Positions 38,509-48,527 of a stretch of 64,000 bases of DNA are shown here, piece after piece (the stretch's first letter is position 1; each line of letters begins with the position of its first letter). Source of the DNA: an endosymbiont 'TC1' of Trimyema compressum. Lineage in GTDB: Bacteria; Bacillota; TC1. The stretch spans positions 992,001 to 1,056,000 of the forward strand of contig NZ_CP014606.1 of the NCBI RefSeq assembly GCF_001584725.1. Direction: 5' to 3'. The notes beneath the pieces are model-generated. The model was not told the DNA's origin, did no database searches, and saw only the letters and a list, made by a program, of their open reading frames with translations. The position numbers and the translations under genes are program-made.

Positions 38509-38997
38509 TCTCTCTAGAATACTTTTTCTCATTTGCTCTCTAAATGTTTTGTATCCTAAATGCTCCCAACAATCTCTAGCCATTTGATTTTTTGAAATAA
38601 TACAAAGCTCGCAATATACTAGCCCTAGACCTCTAAAATAATCAATCATTTTAGCTTCCATTTGAGACATTAATCCCTGTCCTCTATAATTTTCATTTAC
38701 ATAAGCGCCTTCAATATAACCAACTTTTTCAATTTAAGACACCGCTAAAAAGCAATCAATAACAACACCAGATAAAAAGCCTACAATATATTCTCCATCC
38801 TTTGCAAGATAAACACAACCACTATGTTCTTCCATATTCATTCTTAACCTTTGTTCTCTATCCTCAATAGGCAAATCAGTAAAATCAAAATAAGAGTCCT
38901 CAGTAATATCTCTCAATTCACTTAAAAAAATATTAAATAAAGAGGCTACTTCAAGCAGTTCTTGCTCTGTTGCCTTCTCAAAAATAATATTGTTCAT
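38506..38997 (-). pseudogene. GNAT-family acetyltransferase, single in-frame stop
   Basis: Transfers acetyl from acetyl-CoA to an unknown amine. ATG 38997 with AAGGAG upstream; reads MNNIIFEKATEQELLEVASL. The frame runs unbroken from 38997 to the stop at 38506 except for one TAA at codon 88 (after FLAVS, before IEKVGYIEGAYV). The acetyl-CoA loop YRGQGLMSQMEAKMIDYF (R/Q-x-x-G-x-G/A) lies after the stop, so the truncated product would be dead. Repaired length 163, normal for GNAT. A C to T change in CAA would explain the stop. Confidence 0.82.
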
Positions 38998-39017
38998 TTT
39001 TTCTCCTTTACATAAAA

Positions 39018-39120
39018 TAAACCTCTATCTACCTTCATAAATAGAGGTTACTCTCTTTAATTTACTTTAGTTACCAGTTTCAACCTTCTCAAGTATACAA
39101 TAAACAGGTATTCTTTTCAA
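39018..39120 (-). promoter_or_regulatory. Promoter and hairpin leader of the acetyltransferase gene
   Basis: Minus strand -35 TTGAAA (39115-39120), 17 bases, -10 TATACT (39092-39097). A stem AACCTCTAT with ATAGAGGTT followed by TATTTT lies at 39018-39052, between promoter and RBS; it may be an attenuator. Confidence 0.6.
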
Positions 39121-39254
39121 TCTCATCATAATATAGATTCCCTGAATTCCAGTTTCTAACTATGAAACTCTGGTTTAAAAATGTTGCTAAACATCAATAA
39201 GACAGACTATTCTTTTGCAGTAGTAAAAATAATATTACTCTAATTCTGAATTCA

Positions 39255-39285
39255 AAAAACAGGCCCTTTACAGGGCCTGTTTTTA
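39255..39285 (-). terminator. Terminator of tupA
   Basis: Perfect stem AAAAACAGGCCCTG with CAGGGCCTGTTTTT, ten bases after the stop at 39295. Confidence 0.9.
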
Positions 39286-39294
39286 ACATAAATA

Positions 39295-40151
39295 TTATTT
39301 AATTGGATTTGGAATAAACAATGGTTGACCATATTCAGTAACACCAAACTTTTTAATTAAATTAATAGCTTTTTCACTGAACATCCAGTTAATCCATTCT
39401 TCTGCAGCATTTTTTTGAGCTTCAGAAGTAACTAGCTTTTCATAGTTTAGAGTTACAATTGCATACTGATTATATAAAGTAGGATCTTTTTCAGTTACAA
39501 TTTCTAAATCTAGTTGATTTTTCAAAGCTAAGAATGTTGCTCTATCTGTTAGAGTATAGGCTTGCATTTCAAAAGCCATTTCTAAAACAGGAGCCATTCC
39601 TTTACCAGCAGAAACATACCAAGAAGGGCCTTCAGGTGTAATAGCTGCTGCTTTCCAAATGCTTTTTCTTTTGCATCTGTTCCAGATTCATCACCTCTTG
39701 AAACAAAAGTAGCAGTCTTAGCAGCTGCCACCATTGTGAACGCCTTTTTTTAGCATCCGTGCCTGCTGTTAACTTTATTCCTAATGGATCCCGCTTTAGG
39801 TCCAACAATAATAAAGTCATTATACATTAGCTCTTGTCTTTTAGTTCCAAAGCCAGCAGCAATAAACTCTTCTTCTTTTGCTTTTGCATGTACCAATAAA
39901 GCATCAGCATCACCACTTTCGGCTGTCTTAAGGGCTTGTCCTGTTCCTTGGGCTAACACATCTACTTTAATACCTGTATCCTTTGTAAATTCCGGTAATA
40001 ACACATCTAACAAACCAGAATCTTGGGTACTTGTTGTTGCTAATTTAATAGTAAAATCTTCCTTTGTTTTCGTCTCTTGTCCACCACAGCCTACAACTAG
40101 CAGAAGTGCAAAAAACAAAACACTTCCAATACCTAATAATTTTTTCAACAT
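39295..40151 (-). pseudogene. tupA: Tungstate-binding lipoprotein, frameshifted
   Basis: Extracytoplasmic tungstate-binding protein of an ABC importer. The start ATG 40151 (MLKKLLGIGSVLFFALLLVV) has GGAGGTC upstream, and lipobox VGCGG. TupA marks: LATTSTQDSGLLDVLLPEFT, GTGQALKTAESGDADALLVH and MYNDFIIVGPKA. Frame changes near 39790, 39745 and 39640 lead through DPLGIKLTAGTD, FVSRGDESGTDA and the final clean 100 residues from PVLEMAFEMQAYT. No tupB or tupC gene is beside it. A Moco/Tuco-like leader lies upstream. Confidence 0.88.
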
Positions 40152-40227
40152 TTCGACCTCCAATAACCACCATTTTATTTATTTTTCCTAGTCTTTTATA
40201 ACTAAGTAAAACACTAAATATTAACTT

Positions 40228-40266
40228 TAAATAAAAAATTCCTCTTTTGAAAAGAGGAATTTTCAT
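40228..40266 (-). terminator. Leader terminator of tupA
   Basis: Stem AAAATTCCTCTTTT with AAAAGAGGAATTTT, followed by TTATTT on the minus strand, located between the leader RNA and tupA, so it works as a regulated attenuator. Confidence 0.85.
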
Positions 40267-40289
40267 AATACTAATTTCTATTGCCATAG

Positions 40290-40412
40290 AATCCTTATTA
40301 TTTTATCCACAAAACCTTTTCAAATGTGGAAGGCGTTAAGGTTTCCCTCAACCCCCTGTCTTAAAAACCATAATTCATAATAAATCTTAGGTTTAAAAGA
40401 TCGGTTATATGC
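40290..40412 (-). ncRNA. Moco/Tuco-type riboswitch candidate upstream of tupA
   Basis: A minus-strand promoter (TATAAT at 40422-40427, TTATGA 17 bases upstream) starts a leader with a 7-bp GTTGAGG-GAAA-CCTTAAC hairpin capped by a GNRA loop, followed by CGCCTTCCACATTTG and AAAAGGTTTTGTGGA. The run CGCCT-CC, then TG-AAAAGGT, matches what I remember of the 3' core of the molybdenum-cofactor RNA motif (for example upstream of E. coli moaA). The 5' part is short, as in the tungsten-cofactor (Tuco) form that lacks P3. A terminator follows at 40228. Context (tungstate uptake) fits. Confidence 0.58.
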
Positions 40413-40473
40413 TTTAGCATCATTATATTTTAATCTAATAACATTCATAAGTCATGGAAATTTAATTGAAAAA

Positions 40474-40749
40474 CTATAATTTCCTATAGCGATTAATAAT
40501 GATTATCATCAAGACAATTGTAAGCACTAAAAATAGTACATTAAACATACTAATCATCCCACTTAGAAAAACATAATCATTTACAATTTGTAAAATTTCA
40601 CCAATGAGCAAGGTAGTTAATCCTGCAATACTCAAACGATAATATGTTCTCATGCTTTTTCTACCTTTAACCAAAGCTAATATAATTAATATAGCCGCCA
40701 TAATAAAGGCTAAAAAGGAACCTATTCCTAAAACCACTTGTGTATCCAT
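40474..40749 (-). CDS. Small membrane protein, first of three paralogues
   Basis: About 91 residues, three hydrophobic segments. Start ATG 40749 (MDTQVVLGIGSF) is chosen over upstream ATGs because AGGGAGG lies nine bases before it. The pattern of TM, then basic LVKGRKSMRTYY, then TM-TM is shared with the next two genes. No known domain. The three lie in one minus-strand run and look like a local triplication. Confidence 0.6.
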   Translation of the reverse strand: MDTQVVLGIGSFLAFIMAAILIILALVKGRKSMRTYYRLSIAGLTTLLIGEILQIVNDYVFLSGMISMFNVLFLVLTIVLMIIIINRYRKL

Positions 40750-40799
40750 TAGAATCATCCTCCCTAATAAAAATTTACTGTTTTTTGAATTTAAAAATA

Positions 40800-41060
40800 T
40801 TAGAACCAATTAAAATTAAGATTTAATATAAATAATAAAAGGCCGATTATGCTAATTGAGCTATAAACTAAATAGTCCCTTATTAAATAGACTACTCCAC
40901 CTAATCCAAGAAAAGATAAGCCAATAATATTAAAGAAATGATATTTTTGCATATCCTTTTTACCTTTTACTAATGCTAATACTAATATAATTGCGGCAAC
41001 AATCCACAGTGCATATGTTACAATTAATAATATGCCTTCCAACAAAAATCCATTTTCCAT
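40800..41060 (-). CDS. Small membrane protein, second paralogue
   Basis: 86 residues, MENGFLLEGILLIVTYALWI at the start. The basic loop ALVKGKKDMQKYH and following FNIIGLSFLGLGG align with the first paralogue. It ends abruptly at NLNFNWF, slightly shorter than its neighbours; a shift near 40805 may have cut the end. Function unknown. Confidence 0.6.
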   Translation of the reverse strand: MENGFLLEGILLIVTYALWIVAAIILVLALVKGKKDMQKYHFFNIIGLSFLGLGGVVYLIRDYLVYSSISIIGLLLFILNLNFNWF

Positions 41061-41104
41061 CCTTAATCTCCCTTTGCTAATCTATTTATTTGCTTCTTTT
41101 TATA

Positions 41105-41374
41105 TCAATCCATTTCTTTATATTCCAAATTAAAAAAAATAAAGAAAAATGCTACAACAATATAAAGAATCCAACTCGGTAACCCTATTGTATCCATAAC
41201 TCTTGTTAATGCTAAAATCAGAGAACTTACAAAACATAATCCAAAACCAAGAATATTCAGAACTACATAGTTTTCAAAGGATGCGCCTCGCTTTCTTTTT
41301 GAACTGGCTAGAAATATAGCTACTAATCCTCCTAGAATTGCTATTAATGCAATTATTTCCCATACAATTTCCAC
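41105..41374 (-). CDS. Small membrane protein, third paralogue
   Basis: 89 residues; MEIVWEIIALIAILGGLVAI, then SSKRKRGASFENYVVLNILG, then two more helices. Same layout as the two genes downstream. The C-terminus is NLEYKEMD. Function unknown. Confidence 0.6.
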   Translation of the reverse strand: MEIVWEIIALIAILGGLVAIFLASSKRKRGASFENYVVLNILGFGLCFVSSLILALTRVMDTIGLPSWILYIVVAFFFIFFNLEYKEMD

Positions 41375-41547
41375 AATTTAGCCTTCTTCAAAATAATAAT
41401 TAACTTATAGTTATAAGTATACCGTTCATTCTCCAAGAAGGCAATAAAACATAAGAAAAGTATTTGAGATGATTACTTATTTAAGGTATAATCTGAAGTG
41501 GAATTAATTTATTAATTTGCTAAATAATTGTATTGGAGGTGTAGTTT

Positions 41548-41793
41548 ATGGAAAACCAAAGTAAAGGATTGGCTATTGCCAGTTTAGTATTAGGTATTAT
41601 AGCTGTTATTTTAAACTTCTGCATTGGTATTTTTGGAATTGTTTTTGCTGTAGTAGGGCTAATTTTGGGAATAATAGCTTTAACTAAAAAGCAAGGTGGT
41701 ATGGCTATTGCAGGTGTAATACTTAGTGTAATAGCATTGATTTTTACAATTTATTGGGCAATTACATTTGCTGGTGCTCTTGTAACATCTTAG
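41548..41793 (+). CDS. DUF4190 small membrane protein
   Basis: 81 residues, two to three hydrophobic segments: QSKGLAIASLVLGIIAVILN, then VVGLILGIIALTKKQGGMAI, then a last helix. This matches the DUF4190 pattern (GLAIASLVLGI ... KGLAIAGLILG). ATG 41548 has GGAGGTG upstream. One of three DUF4190-type genes within 8 kb. Role in the membrane unknown. Confidence 0.8.
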   Translation: MENQSKGLAIASLVLGIIAVILNFCIGIFGIVFAVVGLILGIIALTKKQGGMAIAGVILSVIALIFTIYWAITFAGALVTS

Positions 41794-41808
41794 TAAAAAT
41801 GTCCAATA

Positions 41809-41842
41809 AAAAAGAAAGTCTGAAATAGACTTTCTTTTTTAT
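41809..41842 (+). terminator. Bidirectional terminator between DUF4190 gene and TetR gene
   Basis: Arms AAAAAAGAAAGTC and GACTTTCTTTTTT around a short loop. Confidence 0.88.
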
Positions 41843-42421
41843 TACTCATTATTCTTCAAAATATCAAGGATCCATTCTTTTTCTGGACAAGAAGATTTAG
41901 GATAAAATACTAATTCAACAACAATACCTTGTAAAGCTTTCCAAAACAATATAGCCAAAGCCAAAGGATTGCCTTCTTTAATCTCACCCTGTTGTTGTCC
42001 TTTCTCAATATATGGAAGGCTTAATTTAATTACATTGTGCTTTTCAAATAAATGAGAGACTAGTTTAGATTCAAATTTTTGACGCCTACCTTGTTCAATA
42101 AATACAAAAATAGAAGCTGATAGATGCTTTTGCTTATGGGCTAATAACAATTTATAAGCTATTTTCATTGAAACTTTTGAGAGGGGTATTTTCTTGCCAA
42201 GCAAATATTGTTTCAAAGGCTTCACAGCCAATTTCAATTATAGTCTCATAAAGAACCTCTTTAGATTTAAAGTAATGAAATAAAAGTCCTACACTCATTC
42301 CCATTTCTGAAGCTATATCTGTAATTTTAGTTTGATAATAACCTTTCTTGACAAAAAGTTCCAAGGCAACTTCTAGAATCTGTTCTCTTTTGTCCTCTTT
42401 TTTTTGGATTTGTTTATTCAA
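41842..42421 (-). pseudogene. TetR/AcrR-family regulator, one frameshift
   Basis: Homodimeric repressor. ATG 42421 begins MNKQIQKKEDKREQILEVAL; the helix-turn-helix is KITDIASEMGMSVGLLFHYF (residues 32-51). At about residue 78 (WQENTP) the frame must shift near the CCCC run at about 42183 to continue SKVSMKIAYKLLLAHKQKH through the ligand domain to the end at 41842. Repaired length about 192, normal for TetR. The sensed ligand is unknown; the nearest targets are the small membrane-protein genes. Confidence 0.8.
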
Positions 42422-42589
42422 ATCATATTACTCCATTTCCTACTTCCCAAGTTAATTATATACTTACCTTATATTAAGGTTAATTCACCTATCCTAACTT
42501 TAACATGAATATTTTTTCACAAGATTATTTAAAGATTTATCATTGACATATTGACCTTAAAAAAATATAATAATTAAAGTAACAAATTA

Positions 42590-42685
42590 TAGAGTAGGAA
42601 ACATTCGGTAAAGACTTACTAGACGGGAAATTGTTAGTAAGGGAAAAAACATTTGTTTTGCTTGTTTGTTTTTGCATTCCGCTAT
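42590..42685 (+). ncRNA. Tetrahydrofolate (THF) riboswitch
   Basis: Upstream of folT. The sequence AGAGTAG, ATTCGGTAAAG, ACGGGAAATTGT and the closing GCATTCCGCT match the order and spacing of the THF-I motif (AGAGUAG, UUCG-GUUAAG, GGGAUGU, GCAUCCGCUC). ACTTACT and AGTAAGG form the internal P2-like arm, and AACATTTG/TGTTTTTG the next. Genetic context, a folate transporter, is the standard one. Confidence 0.78.
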
Positions 42686-42750
42686 AACATAGAGTAAGAA
42701 TGTGTCTATCCTTTCTTTTTTCTTTGTTGTAGAAAAGAAAGGAGTTTTTT

Positions 42751-43287
42751 ATGTCTAATGTCAAAAAATTAATAACCGCAGCGGTACTGTTAGCTCTAGT
42801 AATTATTATGACTAGATTTTTATCTATCCAAACCCCATTTTTAAGAATAGGGTTTTCATTTATTCCAATTATTCTTTCAGCTATCCTATTAGGTCCTGCG
42901 TGGAGTACAATTATTGCAGGCATTGCTGACTTAATAGGTGTTTTTTTATTTCCATCTGGGGCTTTCTTCATCGGCTTTACTTTAAGCGCTTTTTTAACGG
43001 GCTTAATTTATGGCTTATTCCTTTATAAGAAAGATGGTATTTTTGAAACTAAGGCATTATTAATCCGTTTAATATTAAGCAGTCTAATCGTCTTAATTCT
43101 TATAGGAGGCTTACTTAATTCTTATTGGCTTTTCTTAATGTATGACAAAGGTTTTATGGCTATTATGCCAATGCGTGTTGTTAAGGAATTAATTATGTTA
43201 CCTATTCAAGTAATTGTTATTTTCTTAATTGAAAAAGCTATGCGAAAGCCATTTACTCGATATATGTTTTCAGAAGCAAAACGATAA
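42751..43287 (+). CDS. folT: Folate ECF transporter S component
   Basis: Membrane substrate-binding subunit that captures folate and docks on the shared ECF module. 178 residues, six hydrophobic segments. Reads MSNVKKLITAAVLLALVIIM, then FLRIGFSFIPIILSAILLGP, WSTIIAGIADLIGVFLFPSG, typical of FolT (the FIPI and AxADxxG blocks). ATG 42751 has AAGGAG upstream. Intact. The THF riboswitch in its leader supports the substrate assignment. Confidence 0.92.
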   Translation: MSNVKKLITAAVLLALVIIMTRFLSIQTPFLRIGFSFIPIILSAILLGPAWSTIIAGIADLIGVFLFPSGAFFIGFTLSAFLTGLIYGLFLYKKDGIFETKALLIRLILSSLIVLILIGGLLNSYWLFLMYDKGFMAIMPMRVVKELIMLPIQVIVIFLIEKAMRKPFTRYMFSEAKR

Positions 43288-43315
43288 CTATACTATTATT
43301 ATGATATAGATAGAC

Positions 43316-43347
43316 AAAAAGGGATACAACTGTATCCCTTTTATTTT
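43316..43347 (+). terminator. Terminator after folT
   Basis: Arms AAAAGGGATACA and TGTATCCCTTTT followed by ATTTTATAATTTT; also overlaps the end of the convergent gene. Confidence 0.8.
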
Positions 43348-44209
43348 ATAATTTTATTTAAAATATAAGTTAGCCATTCTCCATCCTTACCCCGTTTATC
43401 AAAAGTAATATAACCCTCACCTCTATAAACATAATTTATCCGCCAAACACCATTTTTCTTTTGTTTACTCATTATATAATTAATCCCACTTTTACAGGCT
43501 TCGTTTTCAATATTCCCTGTATTAAAAACTAATTCAAGAAGTTCAATAATATTCAGTTGATAAGATTGAGGAAAAGCTAAATCTAAAATATGATTATTAA
43601 CAGGCTCATCCGATGATAACCTTTTAAAAAGCTCATGTTTCAAAACATAATTCAAGCCTTCATTAATCAATGAATTAACTTTAAAATCAACCCCCTCAAA
43701 AAAATGATTATAGGGCGACTAGAGCCTTAAGACTTTTTACGATTCCTATAAAACAAGGTGTTTTTTTAAGACATCCTCCATGCTTTTGAATACCTTTTCC
43801 TTTCCAGCTTGATGTGCTTTCCCTATTAAAAACCTGATATTCTTTTATCCATTCTACGCCATTTTTCACATACTTATTTTCAGATAGTCCAATTTTTAAA
43901 AAAGCTTCTATTAACATCCCACATTATAGCAAGGTAATAAGTCTGTTCCCTTACCAGTCAAAGTAAAACCACTAGATGTGCCTAAAAATTCCTCTATATA
44001 ATCTACAACCCTTTTTGTGTATTCTAATTTTATTGAAAAAGGTATTTCTGATAATGCAATAATCCTCCAAATAGCAAACATTGGCTTCTCAATAAATACA
44101 TCTGTTAAACTGTTTAACAATTCTGAATGCCTTTGCAATTTTACTATTTCTTTTTCTGTAATTAGAGATTCACTATCATATTTTTTCTTAAGAGTAATGA
44201 TGTATCCAT
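43341..44209 (-). pseudogene. Alpha/alpha-toroid-like (prenyltransferase/squalene-cyclase-like) protein, frameshifted
   Basis: ATG 44209 with AAGGAGTG upstream: MDTSLLLRKKYDSESLITEK. The sequence shows repeated helix pairs of toroid type (ENKYVKNGVEWIKEYQVFNR, ACKSGINYIMSKQKKNGVWR, with W and G at repeat positions), like families annotated as prenyltransferase-like. Frame changes are near 43922 (G run) and 43706. Repaired length about 289. Function unknown. It is flanked by small membrane-protein genes. Confidence 0.55.
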
Positions 44210-44362
44210 TAAATCACTCCTTAATATTAATTAGTTTTGTACATAGTATATCATGAATCAGAAATAGCTTAAAATTAAGATTTCTAAGCAGTCAACTTGA
44301 CTAACTACAATGTAAACTGGTAATATCATCACATAAGCATTTATTAAAAAGGGGAATACATA

Positions 44363-45117
44363 ATGACCAACAATAAAAAAATAATGTTACAATAGTTCCT
44401 AGTAAAAACAAACAACCTAATGGCCTTGCTATAGCTAGTATATATTTAGGTTTTTTTGCTGTTGTTTTATCATTTTGCTTTAGTGTTGGCCTAGTACTTG
44501 CTTTACCTGGATTTATTTTCGGTATTATAGCTATTGTTAAAAAACAAAGTATTATTGGTATTTTAGGCACTATTTTTTCATCCATTGCTTTAATTATCTC
44601 AATAATTGTTTTATTTTTTATGGCCCAATCTACTACTTCTGCTATTACAGACACTATTATAAACCAAATCCCATTAAATGAAGCAGAAGCAACTTATGAA
44701 AATAATATTGAATTATCTAAACAGCAAGAATTAGACTATACTAATGAAATGAATAGACTTATTGATGAAATGGTAGCGGCAATTGACAATTTCAATTCTG
44801 CAACTAATTACTCAACAAATTGGACAGACAAAGCAGATGAGGTACTTACAACCATTCAAAGTATTGCAGAAGATATAGATTATTTAGAAACACCAGATTG
44901 GTTTTATGAAACTCATGAAAATATCTCAAGTCATGCTGCTAACCTCTACTCAGGAGCTAAATCAGTCAAAAAAAGCTTAAGAGACTCAAATTTCAGTGCG
45001 CTGTCAAAAGGAAGAGACACTATTAGTAATGGAAGAACTGAAATTCTCTTAGATAAAATAGACTTAATTCCTACCAAAAACATAGAAGATAAAATCAATA
45101 TTTGGAAACAAAAATAA
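44363..45117 (+). pseudogene. DUF4190-type membrane protein with coiled extracytoplasmic tail, one frameshift
   Basis: ATG 44363 (MTNNKN) leads an A7 run; one base out of phase there, the frame then reads PSKNKQPNGLAIASIYLGFF, LPGFIFGIIAIVKKQSIIGI and a long mainly helical, acidic outside domain (ELDYTNEMNRLIDEMVAAID ... TDKADEVLTTIQSIAEDIDY) to 45117. About 250 residues in total. The DUF4190 membrane part is fused to a sensor- or binding-like tail. No catalytic motif seen. Confidence 0.7.
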
Positions 45118-45147
45118 TTAAATAAAATATTAAAAGAATAGTATAAA

Positions 45148-45178
45148 AATAGGCTGGTTAAACCAACCTATTTTTTCT
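45148..45178 (+). terminator. Terminator after the 44363 gene
   Basis: AAATAGG-C-TGGTT and AACCA-A-CCTATTTTTT, plus-strand U run. Confidence 0.8.
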
Positions 45179-45307
45179 ATAACAATTAATTTTAAGGGGT
45201 ACTACAATTGAAAAAATCACTTACGATTTATCTCCCTTATTGCAACAACTTTATCGCCGATTGTTAGGTTGAGAAATTCTTTTGTGGATTAAATACATAT
45301 TACGGCT

Positions 45308-45738
45308 CTACTTTTTAGTGTTCTCCCCTTTTATTGCCCTTTTTAAGGCCAGAAAAAATAAGATGATACCTACAACGCCTAGTAAAATGTGGCCAAGACC
45401 TGCAATGCCAGAAATAGTTGCATCTAAGCCACTAGTGAAAACAATACCTTTGACTTCTGCTATACCTCTCCATAAAAAAATGCCAATTGTAATTATTAAG
45501 CCCACATTACAAAGCCCAAAAAACCAGCTTAATAGTTTGCTTTTACCAATTGCCAACTGCTTAATGCAAAGAGCTACAATTAAAAAAATATCATCCCAAG
45601 AGTAAATAAATGCAAATGAACAAAAGACAGTGATGTAAAGCCAGGAAAATCATTGAATTTTGTAAATTCTCTAAAAAATACACCACCAATAATTCCTAAG
45701 ACAACATATACAAATGCAGTATTAATAAACTTTTTCAT
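45308..45738 (-). pseudogene. DUF2871 membrane protein, one frameshift
   Basis: ATG 45738 has GGAGGTG upstream; reads MKKFINTAFVYVVLGIIGGV, FFREFTKFNDFPGFTSLSFV, VHLHLFTLGMIFF, all typical of DUF2871 (the VHxHxxxLGM block). The A7 run at 45582-45588 puts the rest (LIVALCIKQLAIGKSKLLSW to GENTKK) out of frame. Repaired length 143, normal. Several transmembrane segments; function unknown. Confidence 0.82.
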
Positions 45739-45955
45739 CTTAAGCACCTCCTATTCTCCTATTTTTGTTAATACTATTATGGCATACTATAACACTCTTA
45801 GTCGCTTTTGCTTTCTTAAATTATAGCTATGAAACATACGTCTTATTTGTTAATATATAAATTTATTTTAACAAAACTGATTATTTAAACTAATTTAATA
45901 TGCTAAAATACACTTAAGATAGAAAAATGAAAAGTATTAATTAATGAGGGTAATT

Positions 45956-46627
45956 ATGGAAAAAATATTGATTATTGATGATGAAAAAGATATTCTTAAT
46001 CTTTTAAAAGATTATTTTGAAATGAAAAATTACCAGGTAATTACAGCAAAAAATGGTGAAGAAGGAATTGCTAAAATCAACTCTAATCCAGATATTATAT
46101 TACTTGATATTGCTATGCCAGGAAAAAATGGTATTGAAGTCTGTAAAGTTATCAGAGATTTAGTATCCTGTCCTATTCTATTTTTAACAGCTAAAATTGA
46201 AGATACTGATAAAATTAATGGTTTAAGAGTAGGTGGTGACGACTATATTATTAAACCTTTTAATATTCATGAATTAGAAGCTAGGGTTATGGCTCACCTA
46301 AGAAGAGAAAAAGATTAATAAATTCACAAGCCATTAAAATCATAGATAATTTGAAAATTAACTATACAGATAGAACCATTCATTATAAAAATCAACAAAT
46401 ATTTTTTCCTAAAAAGGAATTTTGAAATTATTGAACTAATAACTCTGAACATTGGACAAATATTTGATAAAGAATATATTTATGATAAACTCTGGAATTA
46501 TGATAGTGAAGGAGACAGTAGGGTAATAGCCGAACATATTCGTCGTATCCGTAAAAAATTATCCGTCTTAACAACAGAAACCTATATTGAAACTATTTGG
46601 GGAATGGGATACAAATGGAAAAAATAA
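45956..46627 (+). pseudogene. OmpR-family response regulator, two frameshifts
   Basis: Two-component regulator. Start ATG 45956 (MEKILIIDDEKDILNLLKDY), as ATG 45944 would add four unneeded residues. The receiver domain is clean: acidic pair DD at 8-9, phospho-acceptor D in IILLDIAMPGKNG, T in LFLTAKI, K in IIKPFN. The A5 run at 46308-46312 breaks the frame just after the receiver; then NSQAIKIIDNLKINYTD leads into the winged-helix DNA-binding domain, which has a second one-base lesion near 46425 before EIIELITLNIGQIFDKEYIY and the end RIRKKL ... GMGYKWKK. Repaired length 223. The kinase gene follows, overlapping by 13 bases. Confidence 0.88.
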
Positions 46628-48521
46628 ACAATAAAATCATACTAAAATATTCAATTATTAGATCCTTTGTTAATTTCACTTTATTATTAATTATCTTATC
46701 CTTTATACTTATATTATGCTCCTTTGAAACCCTCAAACTTTTTCAATCCATCATACCCCCCCCCACTGGCAGTTGACAGCATCCAGTCCCTACCTACTCT
46801 TTTTTCTTTATTCATAGCTGCTATTCTGATGGGTCTAGCTTTCTATTATTGGCATTTAAATAAGCCTATTAAGAAGCTGAAAAAAGCTATTCAAAAAATT
46901 GAAAATGGTCAATTGGATTTTCAATTTAAACATTCCTATAAAGGAGAATTAGGGCAGACTTGTGGCGCATTCGAAAAAATGAGACAAAGCCTTGCAAAAA
47001 ACATTCTTTTGCAGTAAGCAATATTAAAACTAGAGAATACAAAAACAAAAATTATTCGATACTAAAAAGCATTGTGATTTCATGTGCTCTTTACTTCATT
47101 TTAGTTGTTTTTCTAGTTTTTTAGTAACAGGTAGTATAGTCACTGTGGCTAATACTAAAATTATTACACCTAGCCTGCTAAGTAGCTTTCTTTATTTTAT
47201 TGCTTTTTTAATAAATCTTTTAGGCATTGGAACGCTAGTGGGGTATCTATTTTATAGCCGGAGAATTAAAGTGCCTCTAAAGCTTTTAATTGAAGCATTT
47301 CAAAAAATCGAGTCAGAAGAATTAAATTTTAAAGTTGATTATCTGATTAATGATGAATTTGGTTTATTAATCCAATCAGTAGAACAAATGCGTCAATCAT
47401 TGGAATCCTACTATCTCAATAATGGCTGGACTACGAGAAATAATGAGAACACCAAAGATTATCCTGTAAGAAAATCCCTGAAAAATGCTTTTGCCTGGTC
47501 TGTTACAGTTTCATTACTATTGACAATCACTTTATTCGGAATAAGTTTAGGATTTTTAGATAGCATAAGCCAATTCTTACCTTTTGATAGGTACTACTTA
47601 GCTTTTGTTTTCTTATTAATATTTTCATTATTCTTCTCTGTAATAGCCAGCTTTATATTCTTTCAAAGACGTTTAAAAAAGCCTATAAATCTACTTGTTA
47701 ATAGTTCAAAAAAATGCTGAGAATAATCTTGATTTTAAAATCAGTTATCCTATTGAAGATGAAATGAGGTTACTCTGTAATTCTATTGAGAAAATGCGAA
47801 ATGCCCTATATCAAAACAATATACAAATGTGGAGAATGACTGAAGAACAAAAAGAAGTTAATAGCGCTTTTTCTCATGACTTAAGAACACCAATTACAGT
47901 CATAAAAGGTTACTTAGATTATCTCGATACCTATCTCAAACACGATTATCTGGATAAAGAAGAAATCAATAATACGTTGACAATTATGTCAAAAAATATT
48001 AATAGAGTTGAAAGTTATGTTGAAATGATGAATACTATTCAAAAACTTGAAGATACACCAATAATCAGAGAAAAAATTCAATTAACTGATTTTATAGAAC
48101 TATTTACAACAAATATACAAAATTTGGTAAATCAGCATAATAAGTATATTTATATTGAAAAAAGCTAAATCAGCAAATAGTCAATGTTGATCCAAATATA
48201 ATTAATAGAGTTCTTGAGAATATTATAACCAATGGCCTTACTTATGCAAAAAGCAAAGTTGATATTTTTGTTTACACTAAAGAGCGAAGTCTCTGTTTTC
48301 AAGTGAAAGATGATGGCTTAGGATTTAATCATGAAAATATTAAAGAAATTTTCAAATCCTTCTATCAAGGGAAAAACAGTAAGCAAGGGAAAAACAGTAA
48401 GGGTTCCTTCGGATTAGGTTTGGCCATTAGTGAAATTCTATGCAAAAAGCACTGCGGTAATATTCATATTAACAATTTAAATTCTGAGTTCCTTGTTACC
48501 GTTTCATTTTCAATAGAATAA
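46615..48521 (+). pseudogene. Sensor histidine kinase with three HAMP modules, frameshifted
   Basis: Cognate kinase of the regulator. ATG 46615 (MEKINNKIILKYSIIRSFVN). The N-terminus has a TM hairpin and HAMP 1 (KPIKKLKKAIQKIENGQLDF ... FEKMRQSL), another TM pair and HAMP 2 (VPLKLLIEAFQKIESEELNF ... EQMRQSL), a third TM pair and HAMP 3 (KPINLLVNSS ... IEKMRNAL). The H-box FSHDLRTPITVIKGY, N-box NRVLENIITNGLTYA, G1 DDGLGF and G2 GLGLAI complete the kinase core. Frame changes are near 46755, 47015, 47715 and 48165. An 18-bp tandem duplication at 48366-48401 duplicates QGKNSK in the lid. Architecture suggests internal triplication of a TM-TM-HAMP unit. Confidence 0.85.
48366..48401 (+). repeat. 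18-bp tandem duplication in kinase gene
   Basis: Two exact units CAAGGGAAAAACAGTAAG at 48366-48383 and 48384-48401, in frame within the ATP lid. Confidence 0.95.
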
Positions 48522-48527
48522 AAAAAC

